From positions 29,491 through 93,490 of the forward strand of contig NW_003314276.1 of NCBI RefSeq assembly GCF_000143415.4: 64,000 bases of DNA, read 5' to 3'. The translations under genes and the position numbers were made by a program. Shown piece after piece: positions 12,671-23,500 of the stretch. Source of the DNA: Selaginella moellendorffii (lineage: Eukaryota; Streptophyta; Lycopodiopsida; Selaginellales; Selaginellaceae). How positions within the stretch are numbered: position 1 is the stretch's first letter; every line of letters starts with the position of its first letter. A model generated the notes under the pieces. That model was not told the origin of the DNA. It did not search any database and saw only the letters and a program-made list of their open reading frames with translations.

Positions 12671-12866
12671 TCCTTGAGGGGTGAAAGCCCAAAGCGTGTG
12701 TCTCCCAAGGGGGGGTGTGGGGGCGGGATTGTAGGGGTTTCCAAAAGTATAGTGGGGATAGTGTGAGGTCTAGGAACTAGTCTTGAAAGAACTCTCCAGT
12801 GGTGCTTCCAAATTGACTTGAGGTTGAGATTGGGGTTGGGGGGCCTTGGGTGGGAGTGAGCATGGA

Positions 12867-13771
12867 CTTGGGTGGTACACTACTTATAATTCGGTATTCT
12901 TTACTGCCATGACGGCAGGAGGTCAGTATTGCAGGACCTGTTATTAGTTCGCACTTGAGCTAGTTGAGAAACTAGTCATTGACCGTGCATTTAAATGGGA
13001 TAAACAACAGGTAGGAACCCTATGTGTTTCTTGCTGAGCATACTCGGCCCGGTTTGAGAAACTCCTATCATTGGCTTGCATTTGCTAATATCAAGAACCC
13101 CCGTGATATTGAGATTGGTCCCTCAATATTTGCTAGATGATAGCTTACTGTATCTACCAAACATCCTCGCTATCATGCCCTTTGTGTTAGTCTCATTTCA
13201 GTCCCAAATATTATTTATAGAAAGTGTCTAAATTCGCTCATTTGGCATATCTACGGAATGTAGAGATTGTCCTAAACACAATCGTGTTCGTCCCATGTCT
13301 AAATTCGCAATGTAGCACCATTCCATNNNNNNNNNNNNNNNNNNNNNNNNNNNNNNNNNNNNNNNNNNNNNNNNNNNNNNNNNNNNNNNNNNNNNNNNNN
13401 NNNNNNNNNNNNNNNNNNNNNNNNNNCGCGAACTCTATTTGGCTTTGTTTTGCATGCTAGTCCTGGCATTGGGATGCTGGTTGCTTTAGGACTGTTCCAA
13501 GTTGCTTTGGGCTCCTATACCTTCGCTCTTTGGGCTGTATGCTTAGGAGTTGCTCTGTGGTCCGGTTTTGTCACTCTTTGGCTCCATGCTTGGGAGTTTG
13601 GCACCGTTCCTTCATTCAGTGGCCCAAGGCCTTGAACCTTGGGTTTCACACCACTGTCCTATGGACACATGGCATATAACACATGGCAAATGGAGGGTTT
13701 AGGTTCTGCTTTGTGGTGTTTTCCTATGGTAAATCACCATAGGATAAAGGGTAAAACCCATGTGCGCTACA
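12867..13771 (+). repeat. Family C LTR nested in an A-type LTR
   Basis: Typical C-LTR segments are present: CTGCCATGACGGCAGGAGG, AACACCCTCGCTATC-like text and the terminal GTGCGCTACA. The first bases of the LTR are absent. The middle is hidden by the run of N at 13327-13426. Confidence 0.75.
13327..13426. other. Assembly gap of 100 N
   Basis: The gap falls inside an LTR C. In the complete plus-strand copy at 28912-30049 the corresponding stretch is longer (roughly 330 bases) and contains a long G run, so the N count is probably a placeholder rather than a measured length. Confidence 0.99.
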
Positions 13772-14313
13772 ATGCCCCACATGAGTACTATACACGTCAT
13801 TGGTCCTCACCCCTTCCTATGGGCTTCGGCCTTCCCTTCAAGATGGAATTGGGGGAGTAGGGGCACCCATATCAGGCTGTTAGGCCACGATGTTTCTCTT
13901 TGGGGTCCTGAAGCAAAGTGATGCACTGAAAGCTTGGGATTTAGAGGGTCCTATAATCAAGTTTTATTGTACTAAGGGAGTTTATGAATCTAAAGGTTTG
14001 GTGTGCTTGGCTTCTTGTGCTTGTAGGGAGTGTAGTTAAACCTTAAGTCCACTCATAACCTCCATAATTCCTATTCCTGACTTGGGGATTTAATAGCCCC
14101 GTGCAAGCCACTTTCAATCGAAATCATAATTGGTGGGTTCAAGTGATTCCCATGGATAGATTATCTCCAGCTTTAAAGAAAAGCACCATTATAGAAATCA
14201 AAATAGAGTATTTTCTCTTAGCTTATATACAAGAGTAAGTGGTTCAGATTGAAACCAATCTGACAGTCACTATTGGCTAAATGTAACACTACATTTTATG
14301 GATGCTCATGCAG

Positions 14314-15598
14314 AGAAGAGCGATGTGTAGCAATTTTCCTTGTCTTATTTTATTTCCCAAGGCTACTACAATGAATGGAAAGGCTATGATATCGTTTAAG
14401 CCCGGTGCCTTTATTCCTGGATTTCCAATACAATCTGTTGTGGTTAAATACCTACACATTCATTTTGATCTATCCTGGTATGTGCATGAAACACCAACTT
14501 GATAGCCTCTCATCCTTTTTCTTCACAGGGGCAAGATCTCTCTGAAAAGCTTGATCCCTCGAATGTTTCTTTAATTTCACAATTTTATGCAGGTTAGATG
14601 AATTTTTGTCTAAGCTTAAGAAACCATTTTTTGGGGAATCAGGTTCATTATCTTCCTGTTATATATCCCTCATCACATGAAAAGTCCCATCCAGTGGATT
14701 ATGCACAAAGGGTAAATGTGCTTGAAACTAATACTCATACTTATCATTCTTTTGATTTTCAGGTGAGATATGCAATGGCAAGGAGCCTCAATGTTCCAGA
14801 AATAGAACACAGTTACAGTGATTTACTCCTTTCTACAAGATTGTTGTTGCTGAAAATGGTATGTCCTTGAAATCTTGTGAGTTTATTTAGTTTGCTCTTT
14901 CTTTAGCCTTTTTCAACCTCATTCACACTTGAAATGACAAAAATGGACACAGTAAGTGATCGGCATCAAGTCCTTTCTTACAGAGTTGTTCTCAGAGATC
15001 TTAGGCCTGACCTCCCAAGTTTTCTCATAGCAACTCCAGCTTACAGATGCCAACACACTCTACTATTTGGAGAAATTCTCAATCATGAATTCATCTTGCA
15101 AGTAAATCTATCAACATGCTCTTTTCCTGTTCACATAGTCCTCTTCTACTCATGCAGTGAACAATTGATGAGGTTTGAGTTCTTGCAAAGCCTGGGACTT
15201 ACACATTCTCCATTCAAAGAGCAGGTAAGAAGTGAAGATCGATATGTCTTAAGAAAATTGGCTACTCACTTCAGAAATTCACAGGCTTTTGCAATGTTTG
15301 ACAGGAAAAAGCATGAATTTGTCACCTTCCAAGAGGTAAGAATTGTCACTACTTGTTTTCTCCCAACACTATCCGATTGATGCAGTTTGTGGCTGCATCA
15401 GTATCTTTGTCCAGAAATGCAAGCTTTTTGAAGCTGCTGGATTTGATGTTTTGCCATGCGGTCCACAAGAACAGTGACGAAATGCTTCTCATAGACAAGG
15501 TAAGCTTTTTTATCTCACAATTTTTCTTTAAATCTTGTGTTCTTTCTTGAAAGGTTGCCACACTTTTGGAGAGGAATTGTGCTGGATCTATAAGCAAG
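14314..15598 (+). pseudogene. LPCAT/LPEAT2-like acyltransferase pseudogene
   Basis: The family moves acyl groups from acyl-CoA to lysophospholipids in the endoplasmic reticulum, with C-terminal EF hands in the LPEAT2 type. Exons: 14314-14477, 14529-14592, 14643-14711, 14763-14858, 14907-14951, 15031-15101, 15158-15224, 15285-15335, 15386-15499 and 15554-15598; splice phases agree. Family signatures are SFKPGAFIPGFPIQ, HFDLSW, YLPVIYPS and ARSLNVPEIEHSYSDLL, then an EF-hand region (FVTFQE, KNSDEMLLID). Decay: an in-frame TAA at 14572-14574 where the family has Gln; the plsC motif usually FPEGTT reads FPKATT; EF loops have lost key acidic or glycine residues (DRKKHEFVTFQE, NSDEMLLIDK). The 5' half with the H(X4)D motif is absent, replaced by LTR fragments. 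A LINE lies directly downstream. Function is almost certainly lost. Confidence 0.85.
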
Positions 15599-15655
15599 GT
15601 GGCTTTCAATGCAACTTAAATGTACATTTCTCCAAGTCTCTTAGGGACTAATACA

Positions 15656-17507
15656 AAAACGAGTCACCCTTGGTGCTATTCACTCAACTAGGCCGTCCTG
15701 CAATTCTCCACCTAGTAACAATCGCTGCCCTCCAATCATGGCTATTGTGGTCATCGCCTCCGCAGTGCATCCAGTGCCAAATCGCCATGTCAAGCCTCCT
15801 TTGTTACCGTGTCCAATGGTCTCCATTTCCACTTGACCTCTCCCTCGTGCTCTAGTCCATAGCATGGGGTCCATAGTCGTCGTCAAGCTGTCAGCGCCTC
15901 CTTGATTTTTCTGTGCTCCTGGAGCAGCATATCGCTCAAGCGGATAGCAGCCAGTGTGAGCCTCCACCAATTCGCCATGATTGCTGAAATCCAAGCGCTC
16001 TGCCCTTTGAAGTGGTTGAGGTTCCAAGCCTCCCAGAGTGCCTGTACCCTGAAAGCCCGCCACATCTCCCATCTCTTCTATCCAAGGGCCTCCCACACTG
16101 GGGTCCCAATTTCGGCTCCTACCGCGTCCCATCTAACTTGGATGCCCCATCCTGAACGTCCCCAACAACCAATCTTTCACCACGCTGCTCCTGTGCATGG
16201 CTCCCTTGCCTCTGGGGACCATTGGGTGACGTCCCCTTCTCGAATTTCAAAATCCTACTTGCTCCCTGGTTCCCTCGCCGCCTTTGCTACCTGCCTCCAC
16301 GTCTCCTTGGCCACGTCACATTCCCAAAGGAGGTGTGCGACTGTCTCTAGTTCCTCGCATTCCAAACACCTACGAGCATTCTCTGCTTGAAACCGCTGTC
16401 CTACTAGCAGGCCATTTATCGCCATGAGCAAGAGGTTACCTTTGATTTTTCCTGGATCAGTAGTTTCTAGAATGCCACAGTGTTGTCAATCACCTGGTCT
16501 GCCTCCACTCCTAGCGCAATCCACTTTTGCCACAGTCTTGGTATTTCTTCTCTCTCGAATTCCCTGTTCACCATCAGTCCATTCTGCGCATCCTTAACCT
16601 CATATGTAAAGAAGCCGTTTGCACCACATCTCCACACTGCTGGATCCTAGTCCAAGTCTTCTATTAGTGCTTTCCTCCACCATACTAAGCATCCATCTCC
16701 TTCTAGCCAGTATGGTGACTCTACCACTTATGTTTGAGTTGCTACTTGTCGCAGAACCTGGATTTGTCCTTTCACTTCATCGTCCGTGACCTGCAGCATC
16801 CACTGAGTACCTTTTGCCTCGAGGAGTGTGTCACCTCGCACTACTCAAAAAGGCCTGCCGAGTTTTTGGTTTGGGTATGTCAAAACCACACCTCTGTCTC
16901 CCCCTCTTTCCATGCTGGAGTAGGCACCATGAAAGCCCGCTTCCACTTTCCAAGTAGCACCTGTTCACCATCCGGCATTTCCTTCCTTTGAATTGCCACA
17001 AAGTCCCCAGCGTGTAACCTTCTTGCTGGCCATTTGTCAAATGTTCTTGCCTCTATCACTGCCCTCAGTAACCTCAACAGGTCCCACTGCACATTCTACC
17101 ACTTCCCTAGCCCGAAGACTTGGAAGCGCTGGGAAGCTTTCTATGGATCTGGATCTATTACTCCGACCAGTTGCTTTATTGTCCTGAAGCCTCTTTGATG
17201 TACCTACCTCCATATGGTGTAGTGGTTCTCCCAGCCTAGTGTTCTGTCCCCTGCTTTGAACAACTTGTTGAAGAACCACTCTACTTGAGGCTCCCTAGTA
17301 CAGGAGAGCAATGTGTGCTATCATGGATGCTGAGATTCCTATCCGTCTCATGCATTCCTCCAAAAAGTCCCAATCCACCCGGTCGTATGCCTTCTAAAAA
17401 TCTAGTAGACACGCCACTGTGTTCTGTCATGAGGACTTTGCCCACCTTTGGGCCCGGAGGTAGGTCCAAATGTTCTCTGCAATCTGCCTGCCTGGCACAA
17501 ACCCTAT
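15656..17507 (-). mobile_element. LINE ORF2 fragment: reverse transcriptase to zinc-binding tail
   Basis: Read on the minus strand, the sequence directly left of the family A insertion encodes GFVPGRQIAENIW and then KAYDRVDWDFLEECM, the conserved fingers and palm entry of non-LTR reverse transcriptases. Further on is GASSRVVLQ. Near 16400-16300 the zf-RVT tail CLECEELETVAHLLWEC appears, followed by a tryptophan-rich end (about 16065-15883). Several stops and frameshifts break it, for example TGA and TAG codons near the KAYDR motif. It was split by the family A element; its upstream continuation is the short piece at 25062-25098. No clear poly-A tail is seen at the 15656 end. Confidence 0.85.
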
Positions 17508-18668
17508 TGTAAGGAACCGACTCCCCGAGATGTCGTAGGCTAAAGGATCCCCAAAAGCTTGACCGAAATGACAAAGAGTTCATCGGATGGGACCAAATCG
17601 AGGATCGAGTCCAAGACCGATTCTAGGACCGAGTTCGAGATAGAGTCCGGAATCGAGTCCAAGACCGACTCGGGGACCGAGTTCGAGTCTGAGTTCGACA
17701 CCGAGTTCGAGACGGAGTCCGAGATCCGAAATTGGGTCCGAGACCGAGTCCGAGGTCGAGTCCGAGGTCGGGTCCGAGATCGGGTCCGAGATCGAGTCCA
17801 AGATTGAGTCCGAGACCGAATCCGAAGTCGGATCTGAAATCGGGTCCGAGATCAAGCTAGAGACTAAGTCCAAATACTAATACGGGTCAAGGGGTGAAAG
17901 CCCAAAGCGTGCGTCTCCCGGGGGGGGGGGGGGGCTGCAGGGGGTTCCAAAAGTATAGTAGGGATAGTGAGGTCCAGGAACTAGTTTTGAAGGGACTCTC
18001 CAGTTGGGCTTCCAAACCGACTTGAGGTTGAGACTGGGACCGAGGGGCCTTGGGTGGGAGTGAGCATGGACTTGGCTGGTGCCGGAGGGGCCATCCAAGG
18101 AAGTGCTCAAGAGCAGCTCCCACTCCCGAAAGGGAAACCGACTGCGGTGCTCCCGGCTCAGGTGGAGTGGTGCCCCACTTGAGTACCTCGTGGCTCATTG
18201 GTCCTCGCCCTTCCGGGGGCTTGGGCCTTCCCTTCGGGATGGAAGAGGGGGGGTAGAGGTACCCATATCGGGCCGTTAGGCCACGGTGTTTCGCCCTGAC
18301 GTCCCGAAGCAAGTGCTGCACCCAAGACTTGGGATTTAGAGGGTCCCATGATCAAGTCTTGTGGTACCAAGGGGTGTTAGGAATCTGGAGGCTTGGTGTG
18401 CTTGGCTGTTTGTGCCTGTGGGGAGTGTAGCCGAACCTTAAGTCCAGTCTAACCCGGGGAGGGGGATTGGGAGAGATTTGGGAATCCGTAGATGGATGGC
18501 TAACACTCCGTTGCTCGTGCAGTAAGTAGCTGAAACCAAGTAGGACCAAGTAGGAGCTGGTACCATAGGCGGGAACCTTGGCGAGGGAACTTAGCAAAAG
18601 CCAAGGCAGAGTTTGTCGGATAGACGAGGTAAGCTGGCAAATTGGAAAGGAAAAATTTGTGGTTTACA
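17508..18668 (+). repeat. Family A 5' LTR (1161 bp)
   Basis: Begins TGTAAGGAACCGACTCC and ends GTGGTTTACA. Contains a GAGTCC/GAGACC hexamer-type array (about 17590-17880), the GTGAAAGCCCAAAGCG box (17895-17910), a 15-base G run (17920-17934) and the CCAAAAGTATAGTAGGG core (17947-17963), which is the best candidate for the TATA region of the promoter. Confidence 0.93.
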
Positions 18669-18671
18669 ATT

Positions 18672-18683
18672 TGGTATCGGAGC
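18672..18683 (+). other. Primer-binding site, initiator tRNA-Met type
   Basis: TGGTATCGGAGC starts three bases after the 5' LTR. It is the usual plant gypsy primer site, complementary to the 3' end of initiator tRNA-Met. Confidence 0.85.
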
Positions 18684-21600
18684 CTCTTCCTCAGTTCTAG
18701 CGAAGGATAGAGGCGGATTGCTGGGAGATGGCAAGGGCAGGACGTAAGCGAATCTAGGCAGAGACGGAACCCTTCTCCAGAGTTGGAGCCTCCGGTCGAA
18801 CAGGAGGCTATGGATGAGGAATCCTTGCATGAGGAGGACTCCAGTGAGGCAACTTCCAAACAGGAGTCTGGTGGTGAGGTTCGGTCGTCCAAGGCTCGAT
18901 TGGATGTTCTAGAAGGACAATTGGCACAGACCAATGCCCTGCTAGAGACTCTCGTACGCAAGCTAAAGCGTGACGAGAAGCGGAAGAAAAAGCGAAAGAC
19001 TGCAGATGCTGGTAGCGCAGAAGGTGCGGACCCCTCGGCAGGGACTGAGGCAAAACCAGACAAGGTCGAACAGACCAAAGTGGAATCAGTCCCTTAGGCA
19101 GTTCCCAAGTACAAACCAAAGCCCCCACCGGTCTTCAAGGGAGTGAACGACTATAAGGTGGTGGAGGATTGGTTTTACGATATGGAGGACTACTTCCGAG
19201 CGTTGCGATTACCGAGCTCGGAGAAGGTCCCATGTGCAAAACCATACTTGGCAGATAATGCCAAGTCTTGGTGGAGAACGACAGAGGCCAACGAAGGACC
19301 AGTGGCCACTTGGGAAATGATGAAGGCGAGGATCCGCGCAACTTACGTTCCTCCGAATGCTACTCTGCATCTAAGGGACGAGCTGAGTAGGCTGAAGCAG
19401 ACCGGAACCATTCAGGAGTATGTGAATGGGTATATGGCAAAGAGGATACTTGTCACGGACATGGGGGATATGGATGCGTTCCATGCCTTCATATCAGGTT
19501 TGCAAACCTGGGCTCGCGGTGAAGTAATGCGGTGGAACCCGACCAACTACAAGGAAGCGTTGGATGCAGCCATCAAGGTGCATTTCAACGATAACCTGCG
19601 AAAGGGGAACGCGACGGGGTCGGGATCCATGTTTAGCAAAGGGGCCAAACCAAGGGGAACGTTTAGCAGAGGGAAATTCAAGAAGAGTTTCTCTAAGAAT
19701 GAGTCCTCGGGGTTCCGGAAAGGCAGATCTGGTGGCCAGCGAGCGAGTACGTGGGGGAGTCAAGTGAAAAGAGACAAACCCATGGATAAGAAGGTCAAGT
19801 CGTATAGCAGCGTGGGAAACAACGTATGCTACAACTGCGGCGAAGCTAAACACTTCTCGAGGGAATGTCCCTACCCGAAGAAGGCCAGAGCCAATATGGC
19901 CATCAAGTCGGGTGAAGTCCAAACAGAGGTATGTAATCCAGTCCCTAACTCAAAGTTACTCATTACACGAGCAACTTTGGTAGAGAGTTGTTCGTGACAT
20001 CTACTAGCCCTCCGAGGGAAGCTCAGAGGTAGCTTTGTTAAAATCCTTATTGACACGGGTGCTTCGGATAATTTTGTGGCTGCAGACATAGTCCGGCAAG
20101 CCGGACTAACAGTGCAGCGGCTAGGCGAACCAAGGACTATAGAGTTTGTTCAAGGTAGCCAAAGCACCGATGAGGTACTTCGACAAGCGAGAGTCGAAGT
20201 GGGGACTTGGAAGGTGGACATGGATTTCACCGTGTTGGACATGGCGGGATTTGACGTGATCTTCGAAATGGACTGGTTCAATCGATTTGTGGTAGCCCTG
20301 CATGGACAAGGTAGAAACCTTGTGGTACTGGCGAATGCCCAAGGAAGAAGATCTAGGGTGGAGGCCCAAGATCTAAAGGTAGGGCAAAGCAAGGCCAAAG
20401 ATTCCTGCTTAAATCTGGTGTCCACGAGAGGACAACTCACTAAAGGAACTAAGGCGGCCTTTTTGTGCTTACTCTCGGTGAAGAGTGACAAAAAGACAGG
20501 AACGGAAGAAGTACCTTTAGTGATCCAGCGGGTGTTAGACCAATTCCAGGATACCATGCCAGAGGAGCTACCGGCGGGGCTACCCCCAGCACGACGGATA
20601 GAACATAAGATTGAGCTCGTCAAGGGTGCTGAGGCAGTGGTTCGTCCCCCTTATCGTTTGAACGAAAAAGAACTCAAGGAGCTCAAGTGCCAACTAGAGG
20701 AGTTGGTGGACAAAGGGTATGTTAGGTTGAGCAAGTCGCCGTATGGGGCGCCGGTGTTATTTGTGAAAAAGAAAGATGGATCTATGTGTATGTGCATAGA
20801 CTACTGGTTGCTCAACAAGTATACAAAGAAGAACAAGTACCCTTTGCCAAGGATTGAGGACCTGTTCGATAGGTTGGGAAAGGCAAAATACTTCTCGAGG
20901 ATTGACCTAAGGTCAGGATACTACCAGATTAGGGTAGCCGAGGAAGATGTCGAGAAGACAACCTGTCAAACGAGGTATGGGAGCTTTGAGTTTCTGGTGA
21001 TGCCCTTCGGGCTATGCAATGCGCCGGCAACGTTTTCGGCGCTAATGAACCACATCTTTGTACCCTATCTGGATCACTTCGTGGTCGTCTATATCGACGA
21101 CATCCTGATCTATAGTGAGACGCTAGAGGAGCATGCCGAACACTTGGCGAAGGTGTTTGAGAAACTAAGGGAACACAAACTGTATGCTAAAGAGAGCAAA
21201 TGTGACTTTGCTCAATAAGAGGTAAAGTTTCTCGGGCATGTGGTGGGCCAGGACGGGCTCAAGGTGGACCCGGAGAAGGTCCAAGCGATCCAGGAATGGG
21301 AGCGACCATCCAATGTACACGAGTTGAGGGCATTCCTGGGGCTATGCAACTACTATCGAAAGTTTATCAGACACTATTCGAGAGTAGCCCTGCCCTTAAC
21401 GGACCAAACAGGAAAAGGGGAGATGGTGTGGACAGCGGAATGCGAGGTGGCATTCGTCCACCTCAAAGGGAAGTTGAGGAAGGCTCCCGTATTGGCATTA
21501 CCAGACTTTGGTAAGGACTTTGAGGTAGAAATGGATGCTTTGGACTTTGCGTTGGGCGCAGTTTTGAAGCAAGACAACCATCCGGTAGCGTTCTTCTCAA

Positions 21601-22602
21601 AGAAGCTGGACAAGGCTCAACGGAAGTGGCCTGCCCACGAGAAGGAATTGTTTGCGGTGGTCAAGGTGTTCAAGGAGTGGCGACACTACCTTGGGAGACA
21701 CTTCAAGGTTTACACGGACAATGTGGCAACGAAGCACTTCTTGTCACAGCCCGACCTAAGAGGGAAACAAGGTCGGTGGGCCAATGCCTTGGCTGAGTTT
21801 GATTGCGAGATTCTGTACAAGCCTGGGAAGAGCAACATCGTGGCGGATGCGCTAAGTCGAAAAGCGAGCTTGAGGTTGGCAATATCCAGCGCAACAGCAA
21901 CCTTTTGGGACGATGTGCGGACAGCATATGAGAACGATGGTTTAGCACAAGAAGTGTTGCTAAAGAATCTAGAGGCACGAGAAGCTCACCAGAGAGGTGA
22001 GCTGCCAACGGAAGAGAAAACGGGCTATGCGGAACGCAACGGACTCATCTATTACAAGCAAACGAGGGTGTATGTTCCAGAAGGGGAACTAAGGAAGGTG
22101 GCCTTAGAAGAGTGTCATGACGGACCTCTTGCGGGACACGGCGGAGTGCCCAAGACGATGGGCTTACTCAAAAGGAAGTACCATTGGCCAGATATGGCTA
22201 AGGACGTCCAAGACTATTTAAAGACATGTCCAACATGTCAGCAGGTAAAAGCCGTGACTAAGGCTAGTGGGGGCTTGTTGCAAAGCATCCCAATTCCAGA
22301 TCGCCCGTGGAAATGTCTTACGATGGACTTCATCACGGGACTCCCTCCAAGCGAGGGGTTTGATGTGATATTCGTGGTGGTGGACCGATTTTCGAAAATG
22401 GCACATTTCATACCCACCACAACAGAGGTGGATGTGGAAGGTGTGGCGAAGCTATTTTTCGAACAAGTGGTTCGAGTGCGGGGAAGACCACAAGAGATCA
22501 TCTCAGATCGAGATAAGATCTTCACCAGTAGGTTCTGGAGGACTCTCCTAGAACAGTATCGCACCAAGTTGAAATTCAGCACAGCCTATCACCCACAGAC
22601 AG

Positions 22603-22648
22603 GTATGGGGTATTAAGTCAAGTTGTTGGTACTAACACTTCTTGACAG
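22603..22648 (+). other. Intron-like segment 1 in integrase (46 bp)
   Basis: The segment starts GTATGG and ends TTGACAG. It contains TACTAAC, a perfect branch-point consensus, at 22630-22636, 12 bases before the 3' end. Without it the integrase core reads on from HPQT to GQMERVN with one Asp codon rebuilt across the junction. With it the frame stops at once. The family C2 element has no insert at this position. Confidence 0.8.
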
Positions 22649-23066
22649 ACGGACAAATGGAAAGGGTGAATAGGCAGCTGGAGGATTATTTGCGATGCTA
22701 TGTCTCGGAAGACCAGACCGATTGGGTAAGTCATTTGGGACTTGCGGAAATGTGTTATAACAACTCACCACATTCGAGTATCGGGGTGAGTCCATGGGAA
22801 GTCATCAATGGGCGAGCTATTGAAGGTCCTGTGGAACTTGGCATGGCCGAGTATCATGGAGAGTTGCCCGCAGTGGAGGCATTCACGGTGGAAAGACTCA
22901 GCATTTGGAATCTAGTGAGGGATTCCTTGGAACGGGCTCAACAAAGGCAAACCAAATACGCGAACCAGAAGCGTCGGGATGTAGAGTTCCAAGCTGGGGA
23001 GAAGGTGTGGCTGAACACCAAGAACCTCAGACTACCAAGTGGGATCAGCCGAAAGTTGACCCAAAG

Positions 23067-23118
23067 GTAAAGATGCATGTACTCCTGTGAATGAATTGAT
23101 CTTGAGTTCCTTAAGCAG
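23067..23118 (+). other. Intron-like segment 2 in integrase tail (52 bp)
   Basis: The segment starts GTAAAG after an AG and ends TTAAGCAG before a G, as in a spliceosomal intron. Removing it joins RKLTQR to FAGPYEIEARIG, the conserved end of chromovirus integrases. The C2 element reads through the same point (SRKLLPRYVGPYWV) without an insert. Confidence 0.78.
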
Positions 23119-23500
23119 GTTCGCGGGGCCTTACGAGATTGAGGCACGAATCGGTAAAGTGGCTTACCGACTCCAACTTCCTCAAGAGATGGGGAAGGTG
23201 CACCCAGTGTTCCACGTGAACTTACTCAAGCCGTACTTTGAGGATCTGCTTCGCAAGGACCAAGTGAGACCTTTACCTGAGGTTATCCAAGGGGAAGAGG
23301 AATACGAAGTCGAGGCCATCCTCAATGCGCGCAAGAGCAAGCGACAAGGACGCGAGGTGAGAGAGTTCCATGTGAAGTGGAAAGGATTTCCACACTGCGA
23401 AGCAACATGGGAACCGGAGGAGAACCTAGCGAACGCGCGAGATCTAGTGGAGGAATTTCTGCAAGGCAGAACTCTATGTACTTATGCAAAATTCAATTAA

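Larger units (their letters stand above)
12671..14045 (+). repeat. Old family A-type LTR, interrupted
   Basis: The left part (12671-12866) carries the GTGAAAGCCCAAAGCG box, a G-rich run and the CCAAAAGTATAGT core. The right part (13772-14045) carries GCCCCACATGAGTAC to the 3' region near CTTAAGTCCA. The two parts are separated by an LTR C insertion (12867-13771), and about 95 bases of the LTR are missing at the junction. There is no matching internal region, so it is a solo or relic LTR. Confidence 0.7.
18728..23500 (+). pseudogene. Family A gag-pol polyprotein, damaged, with chromodomain
   Basis: The likely start is the ATG at 18728. One extra or missing base near 18750 shifts the frame; after it a single frame runs on. 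Gag has a lysine-rich stretch, a retrotransposon gag domain (from about 19143) and a CCHC knuckle CYNCGEAKHFSREC (about 19828). Protease has LIDTGAS (about 20049). Reverse transcriptase shows the YIDD active site (about 21090). RNase H follows (TDN near 21716), then the integrase zinc finger (H/H/CPTC, 22115-22240), the catalytic Asp residues in MDFITGL and SDRDKIF and, after intron 1, the Glu in QMERVN. The C-terminus is a chromodomain (HVKWKGFPHCEATWEPEEN), which in chromoviruses steers integration to marked chromatin. In-frame stops: TAG 19095-19097, TGA 19995-19997, TAA 21216-21218. This copy cannot make a full polyprotein without read-through. Confidence 0.9.

Noticed and set aside
17580-17873. 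Repetitive open frames in the family A LTR resembling acidic or Ser-Asp-rich proteins
   Set aside because: Same simple-repeat artefact. There is no start context or conservation as protein.
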